A stretch of DNA of 64,000 nucleotides from Ananas comosus (GCF_001540865.1 NC_033636.1:1773197-1837196), one strand, 5' to 3'. Shown: positions 1 to 13,543, numbered from the stretch's first letter. Notes: generated by a model from the letters alone, not told the origin. Made by a program: numbers and translations.

Positions 1-938
1 CAACTTATCTCTCTCTTTCTGGTAGGCCTTCTAGAAGGTTGGTCCTCTGCGCAAATAAAGTTTGTGTTAGTGCAGTTCAGAGCTCATCCTTTTGACATGA
101 TGATGGCCTTCATTGAAACGTTACAAAACTTGAGAAATTTTTGGATAAAAGTGGATGCTAGAAGATGAAATGCACATAGTTTCCTGGCTAAGGTCACCAC
201 TCTAAATGCATGCCCGATAATTTTTTTCGTCTTTGTACAATTGGTGATGAAATATTAATAGTTGAAAAACTTTGATGATCTGGAATTGGAAGGTCGCCTA
301 ACATGGTTAGATTGGAAGTTCAAGTATCATTGCTATTAGTTTGGTACTTCATGACATGAGAAGTTTGGATCAATATCCGTGCAAAAACAATAAACTTGTC
401 TCTTTTTCTTCATTTTTCTGTATTTTATTGTAATTTGTATCAGAAAATTTGGTGCCTTTTGAGTTAAAACAAAGAAATGTCAATTTACAACAGAAATTTC
501 AGAGGACATAGTCCCTAGTACATACAGTGCTGGAAATTATGTTGTTTTCTCACATTTACATATCCTTCTGTCCTCGAATGTTCCAATATAGGCACAAAAT
601 AGATAAACGATTTTGAAGTAGTTGCATAAACTTGAACTAAAAACAGTGAAAAGACCAAACACTGAAAATTATAATGTCAAAATGGTTTATTACCTTTTCT
701 GCATACATCAGATGAAAAGAAACATTACAGAACTATCACCTTAAAATTTTATAGCAAACTCGAATCATAACTATTATTACACCCTTTCTGTGAAAAACAT
801 GGCGTAAATTATAAAGAACAACTTGAAGGAAACAGTATAAGGAAAATCCCCACAAAGACATCTGTTCTAATTAGAAAATTTGAAAAGAATTTCTTTCTTT
901 TTAAAAAAGCAAAGACAAAAGCCGAAGCAAAAAGCAAG
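1..938. other. 3' flank of the subtilase gene; no gene seen
   Basis: AT-rich DNA with no reading frame I can support. The part nearest 938 (about 650-938) is presumably the 3' untranslated region of the minus-strand subtilase gene. The first few hundred bases could be the edge of another element but show no recognisable motif. Confidence 0.5.
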
Positions 939-3900
939 TCATATAACATTAACTGCAAAGACGGTTCGAACCACGTGTGCCCCATCGGACCACATCACGG
1001 ACCCAAACCGGTAACCCTTATTTGCATCCATAGCACTGAAAGTGATCTCATAAGATGCCTTCATCCCTCTTCTATTAAATACCAATCTGTCAGGTGAAAC
1101 CTTGACCATTAGTCCGTCTGGTGCATCAACACTTGCAATATAGGTTGCGTTTGATGGCCCAACATTTGTTGCAGTTCTACTAACAATGACTACTTTTTTA
1201 CTATCAAGCTGCGCAATAGAGATCGAAGGGTAGTTGATATTGGTGATGAGTTGAGGTGATGGACTGAATGAGCAGCTGAAATTGGTGCCTGAGATTTTCC
1301 TGATGATCTGATTCTTGTAGCCGTAGTAGCAGAGGAAATGCAGGTAATCATCTACTGTGGTTTCAAAGACTAGGCCTGGGCTCAGGGCTCGGAGCGGACT
1401 TATTTCTCCTGCACCCATGTCATGATAGTTTGCATCGGATCCCGTGCTACTTGTTAGGGGCTTTCCAAGATTGTTGACTGTGATAGCTGTGATGCGGAAC
1501 AAGCATGGTTAATCTACAAGATTCATACTCTTCTCTTGCAGGAATTTGTTAAGTTTATATGATGGAAAACTACGTGTGAGAAGAAACACTGGGATGATAA
1601 ATTATCTATTATTTCCGTAAGATACAATAAATGTGAATTTCTCTGTTAACTGATATTGTTGATTTTATTTCCTTTTAAAATTTTTGTCTCTCGGGAATAA
1701 TTAGACTCATTTTTTAGCTGTTCATTAGTAACTATTAGAAAAAAGCAAGCAATTTTGTAAAAAAGAAGCACGAAGTTTGTCTTTGTTGTTTGAATGTGTT
1801 TTCTGTTGTCTTAGTATTTGTGTCTCAATTCTTGGGATTGGAGGTTGCTGCAAAATTTGCTGTCTAAGGCAAGTTTACATAAAGGGACAAACTTATACGT
1901 ACAAATACTATATTAATATCTGCCCAGGAGAAAAGAAAAAATTTGATGCAGAAACAAACCATAGTGTGAGCAACATCAAAAAGCCATTTATTAACATTCC
2001 ATGTTTAGAAAATTAGCGCACCTGTAGCTGTCTCATAAACTTCAGTAATTTTAACTTCCTAAGTGTTTTGTGTTTAGTTTCTTGATCCATTCGACGACAA
2101 GTATCAAGTGTATACATATATCTAATATGCGAAATATCATGGAAGAGTCAGATTTTACTTCTTGAATGTTACCTGTTGTCATGAGTGCTGATCTTATCAT
2201 AGAAGGAGACCATCTTGGGTGAGCCGATCTCACAAAGGCTGCGGCGCCTGCAACATGCGGGCAAGCCATCGACGTCCCGGATTTTATAGCGAAGTCTGAT
2301 GGCTTCTTTCCTTCTGGAACGGCTCCAATGTCAACTGCAGGAATTGATGCTGCAAGAATGCTCACTCCCGGAGCCATAATATCAGGCTGTCAAACAAAAG
2401 AAACGAAACATTATCAATTACGTATATTAGGAGCTTTAACATAGATACCATTGTAAAGTTTAAATTTCCATTTATATGCCTTCCAACTGCAGCTTCTTGT
2501 GAAAACTAACAGCACTTTTGCTAGTACAAGGGAATATTATAAGTGATAAAATTAGATTTTGAAGGGCATAGTTGAAATTTCAAATTTCACTGCTATGCTA
2601 GTAGATAATTTTGTAAGGTTGTGAAATATTTCTACAGATTAAATCATGAGTTTGTGCTCTTGGAAAGATTCTTGATAAAATTAGACCTTTAGGATGGCTT
2701 CTGTGAGTCCTCCTGGTCCTCGAGCGGAGAAGTATGCGACGACTGGCGCTGGTTTGAACTCCTTGAAATCCTCGGTCGGGAGAATTGTAGCTGTTGGCTT
2801 CCTGTTTTCAATGATTCAAATCAAGGTTTGAGTTTTCAATGGCCAAGTTAATTTTATCCGGTAGTGCATGTCGATATTGTTTTCTTCCGCCCCTCAAATT
2901 CTATGTGGTTGAATGCACCTAGGATGGCCTTTTCAGCTGTTGTTGTTGTCAGATTTGTTTGCAAATTCTATATTTACTTACAAAAAATGTGATTTTAACC
3001 ATTTTTTGTTACATGAATTTGAGGAGAAAAAAAAAAGCATTAGCAATGCCGAATGTTGTCGTCTTTTTTCTAGGTACTGCTGTGGTAGATGTTTTCTCAA
3101 CTTACTTGGTAGAGTTTATGTACTGCAGTATCTGAGCCCCTGCATCATTACTGAGTTGGGAGAAAGGGAAGCTTCCAGAATCAAATGGCACTCCTTTCTC
3201 AACCTCATCTATCAAGATCAGACCTTTTGCGCGAGCCCCTTCAGCCACCAACTTCTTCACTTTCCTCGAAACAGTTGGATCGGTATCCACACAAACTACT
3301 ATTTTTCCGGCAGTTTTATCATCATCCAGTGATCCAGGATAGCAGTTACTGTTATCAAAATAACGTAATGAGAGAATAATCTCAAAGCAAAATTCTAGGA
3401 ATCAGCAACAATGAAAGGAAAAAACCTTGCTTCTGATACTGGTGTGAATTCTGCTGCTACATCTGCCCCAAAGACAAGTGGGTGCTGTTCATACCGACTA
3501 AGGTTAGAGAAGTTTATCGCCGATCCCTGAGGTGAGAAACACTCTTGATATATTACAGAAGAACATTTATCTCTGCAATCTAAAAGGAAAAGAAAAGTAA
3601 AAAAAAAAAAAAGAAGTTTTGTACCTTCAAAACACTTCCATTGCCAAGAACAATAGTGGACTGAAAAGCTCTATCAATGCTTGAGGCCGCCACGGTTAAA
3701 ATCCATGGAGCTGAATTAACCACAGTAAAAGGGTCTGGTCCATCATTTCCGCCCGAGCAAACCACCAAAACCCCCTTTTGATTTGCATGGAAGGCTCCAA
3801 CAGCTATAGGATCACTAAGAAAATCCGACTGGAAAATGGAGCTCATTCCTATCGATATCGAGATAATGTCAACTCCGTCGTTTATCGCATCGTCGATGGC

Positions 3901-5734
3901 TTTTAGTACAGTGGAGCCTGCGCATCCGCCAAGAGAGCATGCCTTGTACATTGCAATTCTGCTCGACGGAGAGCCGCCCTTTGCTACTCCTTGTGCGAGA
4001 CCGTAGTAGCTGGCATTCGTTACAATTGAACCCGCAGCAGTGGATGAGGTATGTGTTCCGTGGCCGACCGAGTCCCTTGGTGATCCAAATGAAGTGATTT
4101 CAGGAATTTGGGACTTGTTTGTAGGTGGTTGTGTTGATTCGGCTAGGTTGTTGTAGTATCTTGCACCTATGAGCTTCCTAGTATAGATTGAGTAAAAGAG
4201 AGAATCCATTTAGAAAGAAAATGAATAAAATTGTTCTTCTTTCCACATGCCAAAATATATGATGGAAAACAGAAATTCAAGGATGTATTATGTATATTAT
4301 ATATTAGCTTTTAGGGGCATCCTAAGTTTCTGAAAGTAAAAATTTTCTCAGTAACTTCACTTGTAGTGCAATATTTTACCTATTACAGTCAGTTTTTTTG
4401 AAATCAGATCCTTCCATACATACGCCTTTCCACCTGGAAGGGACCTCACCTAACCCTGCATCATTAAAACTAGGCGACTCGGGCCATATACCTGAAATAG
4501 CAAAAAAAAAAAAAAAAAAAAAGAGCTCGGCAAAGTTAATCGCACTCGTTATAACTTATGAGTAGTTGGCATTTGTATTTTTCTTGTTCTTTATTGTATA
4601 ACTAATTGATGATTATGCTATATTAATCATCTGGTGCAGGTTCCATCCTTCACGGTTGAAGAAGTAGAAAAATCTCTCTTTTAGTTACGTAAATGTTAAG
4701 AAATCTCTGTATGAAAGAATTACCGGTATCGATGATGCCAATGATGACATCGTTAGATGCTCTACGATTTAGCCGCTGTGATCGCAGGCCCGATTCCGTC
4801 TCTAGGAAATCCCAAGAGCGCGTGGTATGGAGTTGAAGAAATCTGTCACGGAACACTGATACCACTTCACTGTGGCCTGCTTTCATGCGTCATGCATATG
4901 CGCATTACAGATGAGAAATAAAATTTCCTTGCAGATTAATTTGCAAAGCTAGAAGGTCAAAATAACCATAAGAAGGAGATTCTACCTGATAGTTGAGCAG
5001 CTTCTTTTTCGGTAAGCATGGCAGAGAAGCCCTCAAATACATGATGATAACTTTGTGTTAGATATACTCTTTCTTGCTCTTCACTGTTGCAATCAAAGAT
5101 CGATTCATGATAAGAAGCTTTCTTTTTTTAATATATTTGTGAAATTTTTATGAGAGTTTAGAAGTATACTCTGGTAATTGTTAGAAAAGAGTACAACCTT
5201 GGAATAACTGATGACAGTATTTGCAAGTGCGCTGCTTGTATAGCCTCTGGGTTTCTATTTTGTGAAAAGCTCCCCATATAGATTACATAAGACTGTCATT
5301 GAATAATATGAAGATTAGCAGATTAGAAATATTCAAAGACAATGATAAATAGCCCACAACAAAAGCTAAATAATGCTGTACCTTTGATTCTCAAAAACAT
5401 TAGCAATGCGAAACCATCAGAAGTTTCACTTGATTCGAAAGAAAGGAAAGATCGTTTTGAGCATGTCACACTGACAATTATTACTGAGATACAATTATTA
5501 TGGTTTTCTCTTTTCCTTCTGTTTTGAGGACATAATTGTGAAGGAAATTTTTATTTAATTAAAAAGCAAGTGGTATAAGCTCAAAGTTTGCAGAGAAATT
5601 TTCGTTAGATAATAAGCATATTAAGACAAACCGTGCTTTACCTCTTTAATCTGGTTTGAAGTAGCATGGAGAAAATGGGAGACGAAAATGAGAAAGACGA
5701 AATGCACGAGGTTGGCCATGGAGGGTATCATCAT
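939..5734 (-). CDS. Subtilisin-like serine protease, SBT5 / CO2-response secreted protease type, complete, 11 exons
   Basis: Secreted S8 serine endopeptidase, expected in the cell wall. Exons (high to low): 5734-5642, 5292-5198, 5083-4986, 4876-4724, 4491-4380, 4177-3625, 3526-3426, 3348-3106, 2801-2687, 2386-2173, 1486-939. All introns are GT-AG and the phases agree, giving 774 aa plus stop, the usual length. Order: hydrophobic signal peptide (about 1-25); inhibitor I9 prodomain (about 32-96); S8 domain with Asp145 (IIDTG), His223 (GHGTH), oxyanion Asn328 (GGND) and Ser560 ([11 protein letters not shown]); a PA-type insert (about 370-500); and a C-terminal fibronectin III-like domain with the TNVG motif. 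The wording around [17 protein letters not shown] and the FSARGPGG variant fits the SBT5.1/5.2 and CRSP group. The ATG at 5734 is followed at once by a second Met codon. No break is seen, so the protease should be active. The exact paralogue name is inference. Confidence 0.93.
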
Positions 5735-5805
5735 TGTGTGTGTTTCTTAGTAGGTAATGAAGCTAAACATAGCAACAGAAGTGTAATGAATTGGCTTACA
5801 TGGCC

Positions 5806-5814
5806 CTATTTGTA
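5806..5814 (-). promoter_or_regulatory. Possible TATA-like box of the subtilase gene
   Basis: On the minus strand TACAAATAG lies 72-80 bases before the ATG at 5734, a plausible TATA position if the 5' leader is about 45 bases. It is a weak match chosen only by position. Confidence 0.25.
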
Positions 5815-7463
5815 GCTTTTCCTTTGGCAACCTTTTTGTAATGAAGGGAATCTGATTCGTCTGAGCCCCTTTGAATTGTTTAATTCTCTTGTTCGTTCTT
5901 TAATCTTTGTTTACGATCTATAACACGGATAGAAACTTTTCCTTTCATTTATCTATTTGTCGATGCTTAACTTTTTGATATGTTGGTATGTCAGGGTGCA
6001 AATAGGAGAATCAAACCGTAATTGCGTTGAATTGCTATGGAGGTTTCTTCTCAAGGAGGAATGGAATAAGAACTCTCTCTCATATCCGCGTCCAGTGTTA
6101 CTAGTTCTAGCCATTCTTACACAGTAAATTACTATTATGGTTTAGTCTCAATATAACAAACCAATCTAATTTGAATCAATGATCGACCGGCTTGGTTATT
6201 AAACATTAGTGTCTTGGTCCACCAATAAATAATTAGGGTTGTAGATTAAACTGAATATTAATATTTTCAATTTATTGTCCACAGAAAGAAATTCAACTCC
6301 TATATATGTATTGTTCTTGGTTCTATTCTGATTAGACAATTCATATTGTCATTTATGAAATGTAAATTTGCTAATGAACTTTGTATCATCGGTTCCTACT
6401 TCTTAGGTAAGTTTTTGATCATAAAGCAGGTTTTTGCTTTAGTTTTATTGTCCAAATTCAGTTGCAATGTGCAGGAAACTTGGTATGCAAGTAGTTCCTT
6501 AAGGAAACAACACTCTTACATGGCACCATCTACTCCTTTATCCTTTACTCTGTACTATGGGATCCAATCACACTACCTTTGTTTAACTAGATCCAAGATA
6601 TTGATCAAAGTGAGTTAGAAGAGTGAGTTAAAAAAAGAAAAAGCCATTCAAAATGTCAACAATACTCATCAATGTCACACATAAAGATCTCTCTATAGAT
6701 TCCCCCTACTCCCCTTTATTGCCTTTGTGAATCTCATTCATCTTCTCCTTTATTGCTGGAAATGCATGTTCTTAACCCTTTATTCCATCACAAGCCATCA
6801 GAAACCACCCATTTTATGCTCTCTCTCTCTCTCTCACACTCTTTCATTCTCACTCTAACCCAGCAATGATTTGGACATGTTGAGAGGGAGGCAAAGCCAA
6901 CCCCTAAAGAAGTGCTTAAGAAGCTTCTCTCTTAGCTTTTCTAGTCTTAGCTATTTAACAGTATCTGCTGCTGTTGTATGTGAAAGTAGTTTTGCTGGAT
7001 TTGGATAAACTGGAAAGGGGATATTATTGAGTTATTGAGATCTTCTTCTATTACTGTAGTTATGCTTCTTCCTTTTTGGTGTTAATGGCACTGCAAGAGA
7101 TTTTTAGGGCATGTGTCATATTGTTCCTTACTTACGTCTCAAGGCAGTAAAAGAAGCATCACTTTGAGCTTTTAAAGGTAGCTTAAACATTGCGTAAGCC
7201 AATGTTGTTGTTTATTACATATGAAAGCAATGCGATTCTTTCTTCTTTTTTTTTTTTAGAGAAAGATACTATGTCATCTGCTTTGTTTCGTTTATTTCTT
7301 TTCGTTCATTTTTTGTTTAGAAATAAATTAGCTGGAAATATAAAGTAATTAGGTTTCGAATTTGGGATCTCGGGTATTAACTATCAAATTCTTTATCACT
7401 CGCGTTAGAGACGGTCAGTGCAATGTGATTCTTGGGAGCAAAGAATATATCCCATTGACTTTT

Positions 7464-7496
<33 letters not shown>

Positions 7497-7961
7497 TTTT
7501 CATGTCAGTTCCTCAAATCTTTGTTTCTGGACTATAAGCCCCCTTGTAGTGAGTGCGAAGTGAGGAACAAAACTAGGGTAAATTGATTAGTGCTGCATTT
7601 TTATTTTTTATTTTTTATTTTTCAGAAGAGCTTTTGTAGGATTATAAAATACAACAAATCAAATTTATTTCTATGTAATTACGGGATCGAGTATAAAAAA
7701 AGCTGAATTAAAATTTATAATCCTACAGAAAAAAAAAAAAAAAACTCCACAGATTACACATGTGATTGAGCTCAAATCAAGCATAATTTGGTGTAATTTT
7801 TTTTTTAAAAAAGGAAACTCTAGTTCCTGCCTCCACCAATTGTCCCCTTTAAAAATGGAAATAAATTAAAGTAGGGCTATAAATGGGTTGGGCCGGCCCA
7901 TCGGGCCTGATGGTTTGAACTTGGGCCAACGATGCTCGAGCAAAATTTACTCCGGCCCAAA
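5815..7961. other. Intergenic DNA, no supported gene
   Basis: Contains a short CT microsatellite (about 6822-6836) and several poly-T runs (for example 7478-7500). The open frames here have no domain, no codon bias and no splice context. The 6760-7000 stretch is leader-like (CT-rich, then mixed composition), but I recognise no protein or known microRNA in it. Confidence 0.4.
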
Positions 7962-7970
7962 TTATAAATA

Positions 7971-8324
7971 AGGAAAACTTCAAATACCACCCCGTGGTTT
8001 CACACTTTCTCACTTTAGTACTCTGGTTTAAAATGTATCAATTTAGTGTTCTGTGGTTTTATTTTTATCTTTTTACTATCGATTTCACTAATTATTTTAG
8101 TTAAATCAGTGACAAAGTTAAAACTAAAGGGTACTAAAGTGAATATTTGATAAATCTAGGTAGGATATCTGAAGTATTTTGTATATAATTTAACAAAATA
8201 TTAACGGAAAAGCTGACGAAAAAATAAAAATGAAATCACAGGACACTAACTTGATACACTTTAAATCATAGGGTACTAAAGTGAGAAATTGCGAAACCAC
8301 ATGGGTGGTATTTGAAGTTTACCC
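7971..8324. mobile_element. MULE-like MITE with long terminal inverted repeats and 9-bp target duplication
   Basis: The two ends are inverted copies over about 100 bases: the left reads AAACTTCAAATACCACC and the right reads its complement. The element is flanked by a perfect 9-bp direct repeat TTATAAATA (7962-7970 and 8325-8333). A 9-bp duplication with long inverted repeats fits a Mutator-type non-autonomous element. A related copy lies at 34719-35071. Confidence 0.8.
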
Positions 8325-8333
8325 TTATAAATA

Positions 8334-9467
8334 ATATTAGTTTCCGCATATTGTAACGAATCGGTTAAGATATAATTTCTGCAATCCACATAATTTTTCA
8401 GCGGCGACACCTCAAAACCAGATGAACCTATAGTAGGAAAAAGTTTAGAATGCGACTGTCATATTGTTCACGTGGTGTCTCCAGCCAATTTAAATGCACC
8501 CCCGGAGTTTACTCATCTCATCATAATTTTTAAAAATATTTTTGATGTACTTTTATCTCAAAAGAAGAGATATGTTTAGCTGGTTATAGATGATGTAGTG
8601 TTCCTATGATAAATACCTATTTGTTGGTGTAATTATAAATCATAACGTACTAAATTTGGTTGTCCAAATCTCAATGGACCTTACAATTATTTTTTTCTAA
8701 TTACATTATAAAAGTTCTATTAATTTCAATTATTATCTTTGTTTGCCTTTTTTTCCTCTCTCTTGTCAAATTCTCTCAACTTCTTTTCCTTTCTCTTCTT
8801 TCTTTCTATCCAAAAGGAGTGTAGTACACAGTCATTTTCAATTAGATTCATCATTTTGTAACATATTTTGGTAAACATGCTATTAGAGCCTGTCCTAAGC
8901 TCCTTTCCTTAAAAGAGAATTTAAGTTCAATTTCCCGCATTTCCCATTCTATGGCAATTTTTTTATATATTTTTTAATTATATTTTATAATTTTTTTATT
9001 AGTTATATATAATATGCATCAGCTATTTATCATGCACGTGAGTGGGATGTTAAGACTAACACTAAACTGTTTCTTACTAGATTGATCTTTCAGATAAGAT
9101 TTTATATAAGCACAATTTATTAGTATTTTTTCCTCTTTTGAATGAGTAAAGATTGAGTCGTCGCACATAGCTTTTCTTTCTTATTTTAATTTTTTTTTGG
9201 GGGGCTTTTTTGTTGAAAAGTAACTGACAGAGCTTATGAAGTTTCCACCAAAGTGAGGTTGGGCCAATTTTTGTTAATTATTGACTTGAATAGGCGTTGA
9301 CTGGAGTCAATGGAACAAATGTATCCTTTCCTTGATCTTTCCCTACTTGCCTTTACCATATACTTGGTTTGGATTGCATTAATGGACTAACTATTAAGAG
9401 AACTCTAAAAAGGAAAAAAATTAAAAAGGGATAGTTAAAGAGAACTAAATTTTGTAGCAACTGCTTG
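8334..9467. other. AT-rich intergenic DNA
   Basis: Many A/T runs and no coding signal or recognisable repeat end. Confidence 0.4.
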
Positions 9468-9531
9468 ATGGGGAACCTCTGTGGGAGATCTGCTGAGTGC
9501 TCAGTTGCTGCTTCTTCCTCTTTTCATGCAG
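9468..9531 (+). other. Orphan exon-like segment (possible first exon, no partner)
   Basis: An ATG at 9468 opens 21 codons starting MGNLCGRSAECS, an N-myristoylation-like start, and ends at a good donor (GCAG then GTACAC). No continuing exon is recognised downstream on this strand before the repeats begin, so it may be the stub of a broken gene or chance. I do not assign a family. Confidence 0.2.
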
Positions 9532-10090
9532 GTACACAGATTTTTTGCATTTAACATTAAGCCCTTTAATTTCTTTTTCCTGTGTTTTCCAAACACTAAT
9601 GTTGTCTTAGATAGTTGTTGAATCAAACCATGTTGTATGATTTTTTTTTTTTTTTTTTGTGGTCATGTTTTGCATGTATCTGATTGAGTTTATTGCCAGT
9701 TTATGTACTTTTCTAGATATGACTCTAAAAAATATAAAACTAAATAAATAAATAAATAATTAATTAATTAGCTGCTAACTTCTTAGGAATCGGAGCGTGC
9801 GCCGCACAAATATATTCGGAGATTTAGATTGATCAAGTTTAGTGTTCAATCTAACTTAAAATCATTCTCCTTAATCACTTTGATAACATTATTAGCCTAC
9901 TTGATGCTTCCAAGTTTGTTGTGTCCAAGTTTATATCTAATTCTCTCGCATTTCGTAGTTCAAGTTGTATATAAATTTTAAGATAAATCTTTAAGTTTCT
10001 TCGAGTCGAAACCGATAACAACAGTTCAGCAAATCTCCCTTTACCATTCCCAGATGAAACATCACCTGCTGGGAATTTGAACTCCTTCAG

Positions 10091-10412
10091 TGTCACGCCC
10101 CGGGACCCAGCGGAAGCCCGCCCGGCGCGTGCCCAGACCCGCCATATGTCTACAACATATAAGGCGTCTAAAAACAACGATAATAAGAGCAATAATAAAA
10201 GACATCTAGGAGNTTTGTATCTGTGGCTGATGTAGGTATATTAAGTTTGTTATTTCTACCTGCTTGTTTATGGTTTACTTCAGCTCTATACTACTGCTTG
10301 TAGTATTGTATGTTTATACAGGTTCAGCTACGCTTCGTATACCGGAGAAATTCTCTTGTATACGGCGGATTTGTCGGCGTGCCCGGGGGACTGTGCAGCC
10401 CGGGGCGTGACA
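10091..10412. mobile_element. LTR-type repeat remnant with TGTCACGCCCCGGG / CCCGGGGCGTGACA ends
   Basis: The segment begins TGTCACGCCCCGGG and ends with the inverted match CCCGGGGCGTGACA, the TG...CA form of an LTR. A single N at 10213 may hide a collapsed middle. No primer-binding site follows and no target duplication is visible, so it is a remnant, a solo LTR, or the outer ends of two LTRs. Confidence 0.5.
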
Positions 10413-11360
10413 GACGGCTCGGTTCCAATTAACATCCTTAACAGGTCGGGTCCTCTCGCGCTGGTGCTTATCCGTTAAGCTCCTTATGCTCAGGAGTCTA
10501 CCTCGCTCACCTCTGTTGTTCGCTTCTGATTCCTCCTTCGCCCCAACTTACTCCTTCTCCGACCTAAGGTTGCCACTCACTCGCCGCTCCTCCTTCCCAG
10601 CCGGTCGATGCGCATACTATCTCACAAGCTAAGTCCCCTGAACTCCCCGCACTTGATTAATTTGCTTATTTTACTCTCCTCTAACCTACTCCCTAACTGG
10701 CAGACGTAACATAATACAATATAGACTCTCAATTCCTCCCAACATAGCACAATATTAGGATACTCCAAAACTCTAAACAATGAAAACAATACCGAAGATC
10801 CTTTGATACTATGGCGACAATGCGAGGATTACGCCATTCTTGAGACAATGTAGAAGAAGGAAGTACTTTTTTGCAAGGGCAAACGAGAAAGGTAAAGAGG
10901 AATTGACGATTTTTTCCAACAGGGCAATGTCTAGGGCTTGGAGATGACGGTTGCATAAAGGTCAAGTTGGAAGAGCAAAAGAGGATAACTTAAGGGAATA
11001 GTTTAGTAAGGTAGGGGCAAAATAGGTATTTTAATTAGTTTTTAACTCTGATAGATATTTAACCCATGTTTAACCCTAGATAATATAACAGAGGTAACTG
11101 CGGGGGTATTTTGAAATAACGGTGGAACATACAAGGGGTATCTTAGAAAGAAAAAAAAAAATAGGGATAAATTGGATATTTTCGAAGTTATGAGGGGTAT
11201 ATAGGCAATTATCCCTAATATAAAAATATCTGTTATTCTATTGATTTGGTACCACAGATGAGAGAGAATATGGGGTGTATTGTGTGCTATGATTTTTGTG
11301 AGAGAGACGTCCTTTTGTACTCCACTTTCATTATAATTAAAGTCCATTGTCATGGACTTA
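10413..11360. other. Repeat-derived intergenic DNA
   Basis: A more GC-rich CT-heavy stretch (10413-10700) follows the LTR-like end and may be its internal region. No retroelement protein is readable. Confidence 0.3.
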
Positions 11361-11440
11361 GTGATTTTGTTTGCAAAAGCTTGTGTGGCTCCCGCTCCTA
11401 GTGATTTTGTTTGCAAAAGCTTGTGTGGCTCCCGCTCCTA
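11361..11440 (+). repeat. Perfect 40-bp tandem duplication
   Basis: Bases 11361-11400 and 11401-11440 are identical over 40 bases. A related sequence (CAAAAGC..GTGCGGC..CCGC) appears in the diverged tandem pair at 18046-18205, so the unit belongs to a dispersed repeat. Confidence 0.95.
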
Positions 11441-13543
11441 CTCGAAGATAGGGCAAGTCTGCCTTGGTCTTGCTAGCTTGGACCTACTCGCCCTTGAAGA
11501 CTATGTGCAAAACAAAGAGATGAGAAAGAGAGGTAGAGGTTAATTATGCAAAATACAAAGTATTCTATTACTTAGAAACATAAATTATAAATAAACTCTT
11601 CCTCGATCTTGCTACCCTCAGCCATTCTCCTATTTATAGCCCTCTAAGATGCAAGAAAAACTACGTACATTAATGCAAAGTGAACACAAGGGTTGCCATA
11701 ACCTTTAGGCTTCCACGGGACCATTTCTTAAGGCTTTAACTCAAGTAGTTCGAAATGCTTCAACTCTTACAGAAGCTATTCGGTTGGTGGCTCTTTGGCT
11801 GACCAAAGTGAGCCAGGGACATGGACCAGGCTGAAATATTTCCAAGTCCTTGACAGTACGCTTCATCTTCACTTATGGACTTAGGCAAGTAGCCGAACTA
11901 TATAAATATTTGTGTACTTAAATTTTTTTTCTTTCTTGATTTTTTTGGTATTTTCTTGCTGGACGAACTAAATTTTGTTTGCATTTGTCATAATAGTTAC
12001 ATTATTTTCTCTTTAAAACTGGATAAAAAAAAAGTTGTTATTTTTCTTCTCTTTTCTCTTCTATACATTTAAGTAACGAGTCAATTTTGATGCCACATTT
12101 GCAAAACCTAAAATCGAACCCGAAAAATAAAAACTCAAAACCGCACCCAAATGCTACCGTCTATAAAAATCAAACACGAAATCAACTCCAAATAAGAAGC
12201 TGAAAATCCATAACCCGAAACCAAAAAATTGAATCCTACTATTTAATATACTAAATTATATATATGTGCATGCGCACGCATAGTTTTGAACAGGTTTCGG
12301 TTTCGAGTTTGGCTTTGGCTTTAGCTTTGATTTACCAGAAAAAACATAATCCAGGTTTAATCGAACTCGAATTCATCTAGTATTCATTTTTTATACTATG
12401 ACCGAAATCATATCAATTTTGTATTGGTTAAACCAGCCCAATTAGGATTCGAGTAAAATTCGAGTGTCTACCCACTGACATCCCTAAAGAGAAAGGGATT
12501 TTTTTTTCTTGTTTTGTTTTGTTTGGGATTTTTTTTCTTTTTTTGTTTTGTTTTCTTTTGTTTCTTCTATGTTATTTTCTTCGTCCAAACAGAGCGAATG
12601 ATTTCTCGGTTATTTAATCCTCTTTTTAATCTTTGACGCTAGGCCTAGACTATCTACATGGAGGATGAAAGAATCTAACAATACACAAAGATGTAAAGAG
12701 TGAGAACATTCTCTTAGGAGATATTTGGTTTCCGAAAAAAAAAACTCAAAAAATAGTTTTCAAGCTAGGAAAGTTTTTTTTTTTAACCATTTGGTTCTTG
12801 GGAAGAATAATTTTCCTAGAAATTTTGCTTCCAAATTTTACATTAAAAAAACCTCCTCTAGATAACTCTGTCGGGCTTGCCATTTGCCCCATCATCAAAA
12901 GTCTTGGCCTCTTCACCAATAACCTCTCTCTTTTTCTCTTCTCTCTTCAATTATTTTTCTTTTTCTACTACATTTCTAAGATCACAAAAGTTTAGAGAGA
13001 CATTTCAGAAACAAAGAGGAAAGAGAAAGGGCATGATAAGAAATGTAGAGGAAAGGAATGGGAGATGGAGGAGATAAAAAAGACGAGGAATCTAGGTCGT
13101 TCGCTAGAATCTCTATGTGCATGTGTCCAAGTCAACCCCACTTATATTTTCTTTCATTTCTACATAAGTATATTTATTCGAATTTTACCATCATCTTTTG
13201 GAAGATTGCATTGAATCTAGAGTTTTCCAAAGTTCACATCTATTTGAGTAGATCAAAACAAAAAGACACATTTATAGGAATCACTTGTTGAATTACCCCA
13301 AATTTTAATAAATTTATAGGAAATATTTGTTAAATTACACAAAAATTTGAATAAAGAAAAGTGCAAACTAATACAACATACTAATGGTTTGTTTAAGTTT
13401 ATCCCATAGTAACCTCTAATGGAAGGGCAGGTTCTGCTATCACTATAAAAGAAGGGGCATTATAAACATGAATGTATATGTAGAAAAAAGAAAGATTGAA
13501 GAAGGAAGTAGAAAAAATATTTTTAGTAAAATACCTATTCTAC
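11441..13543. other. Intergenic DNA with an LTR-like promoter remnant
   Basis: The part up to about 11900 looks like a diverged LTR read on the minus strand, with a TATA box GCTATAAATA at 11640-11631. The rest holds T-rich runs and no gene. Confidence 0.3.

Noticed and set aside
3102..3379. Plus-strand open frames across the subtilase exons
   Set aside because: They are antisense shadows of exon 8 of the subtilase gene, whose frame, splice sites and domains are clear.
4180..4209. Use of the in-frame ATG at 4209 as a separate subtilase start
   Set aside because: The residues before [10 protein letters not shown] are intronic. A good acceptor at 4178-4179 joins in phase to the upstream exon.
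6346..6618. 90-codon open frame in intergenic DNA
   Set aside because: No domain, no homology that I recognise and no splice or promoter context.
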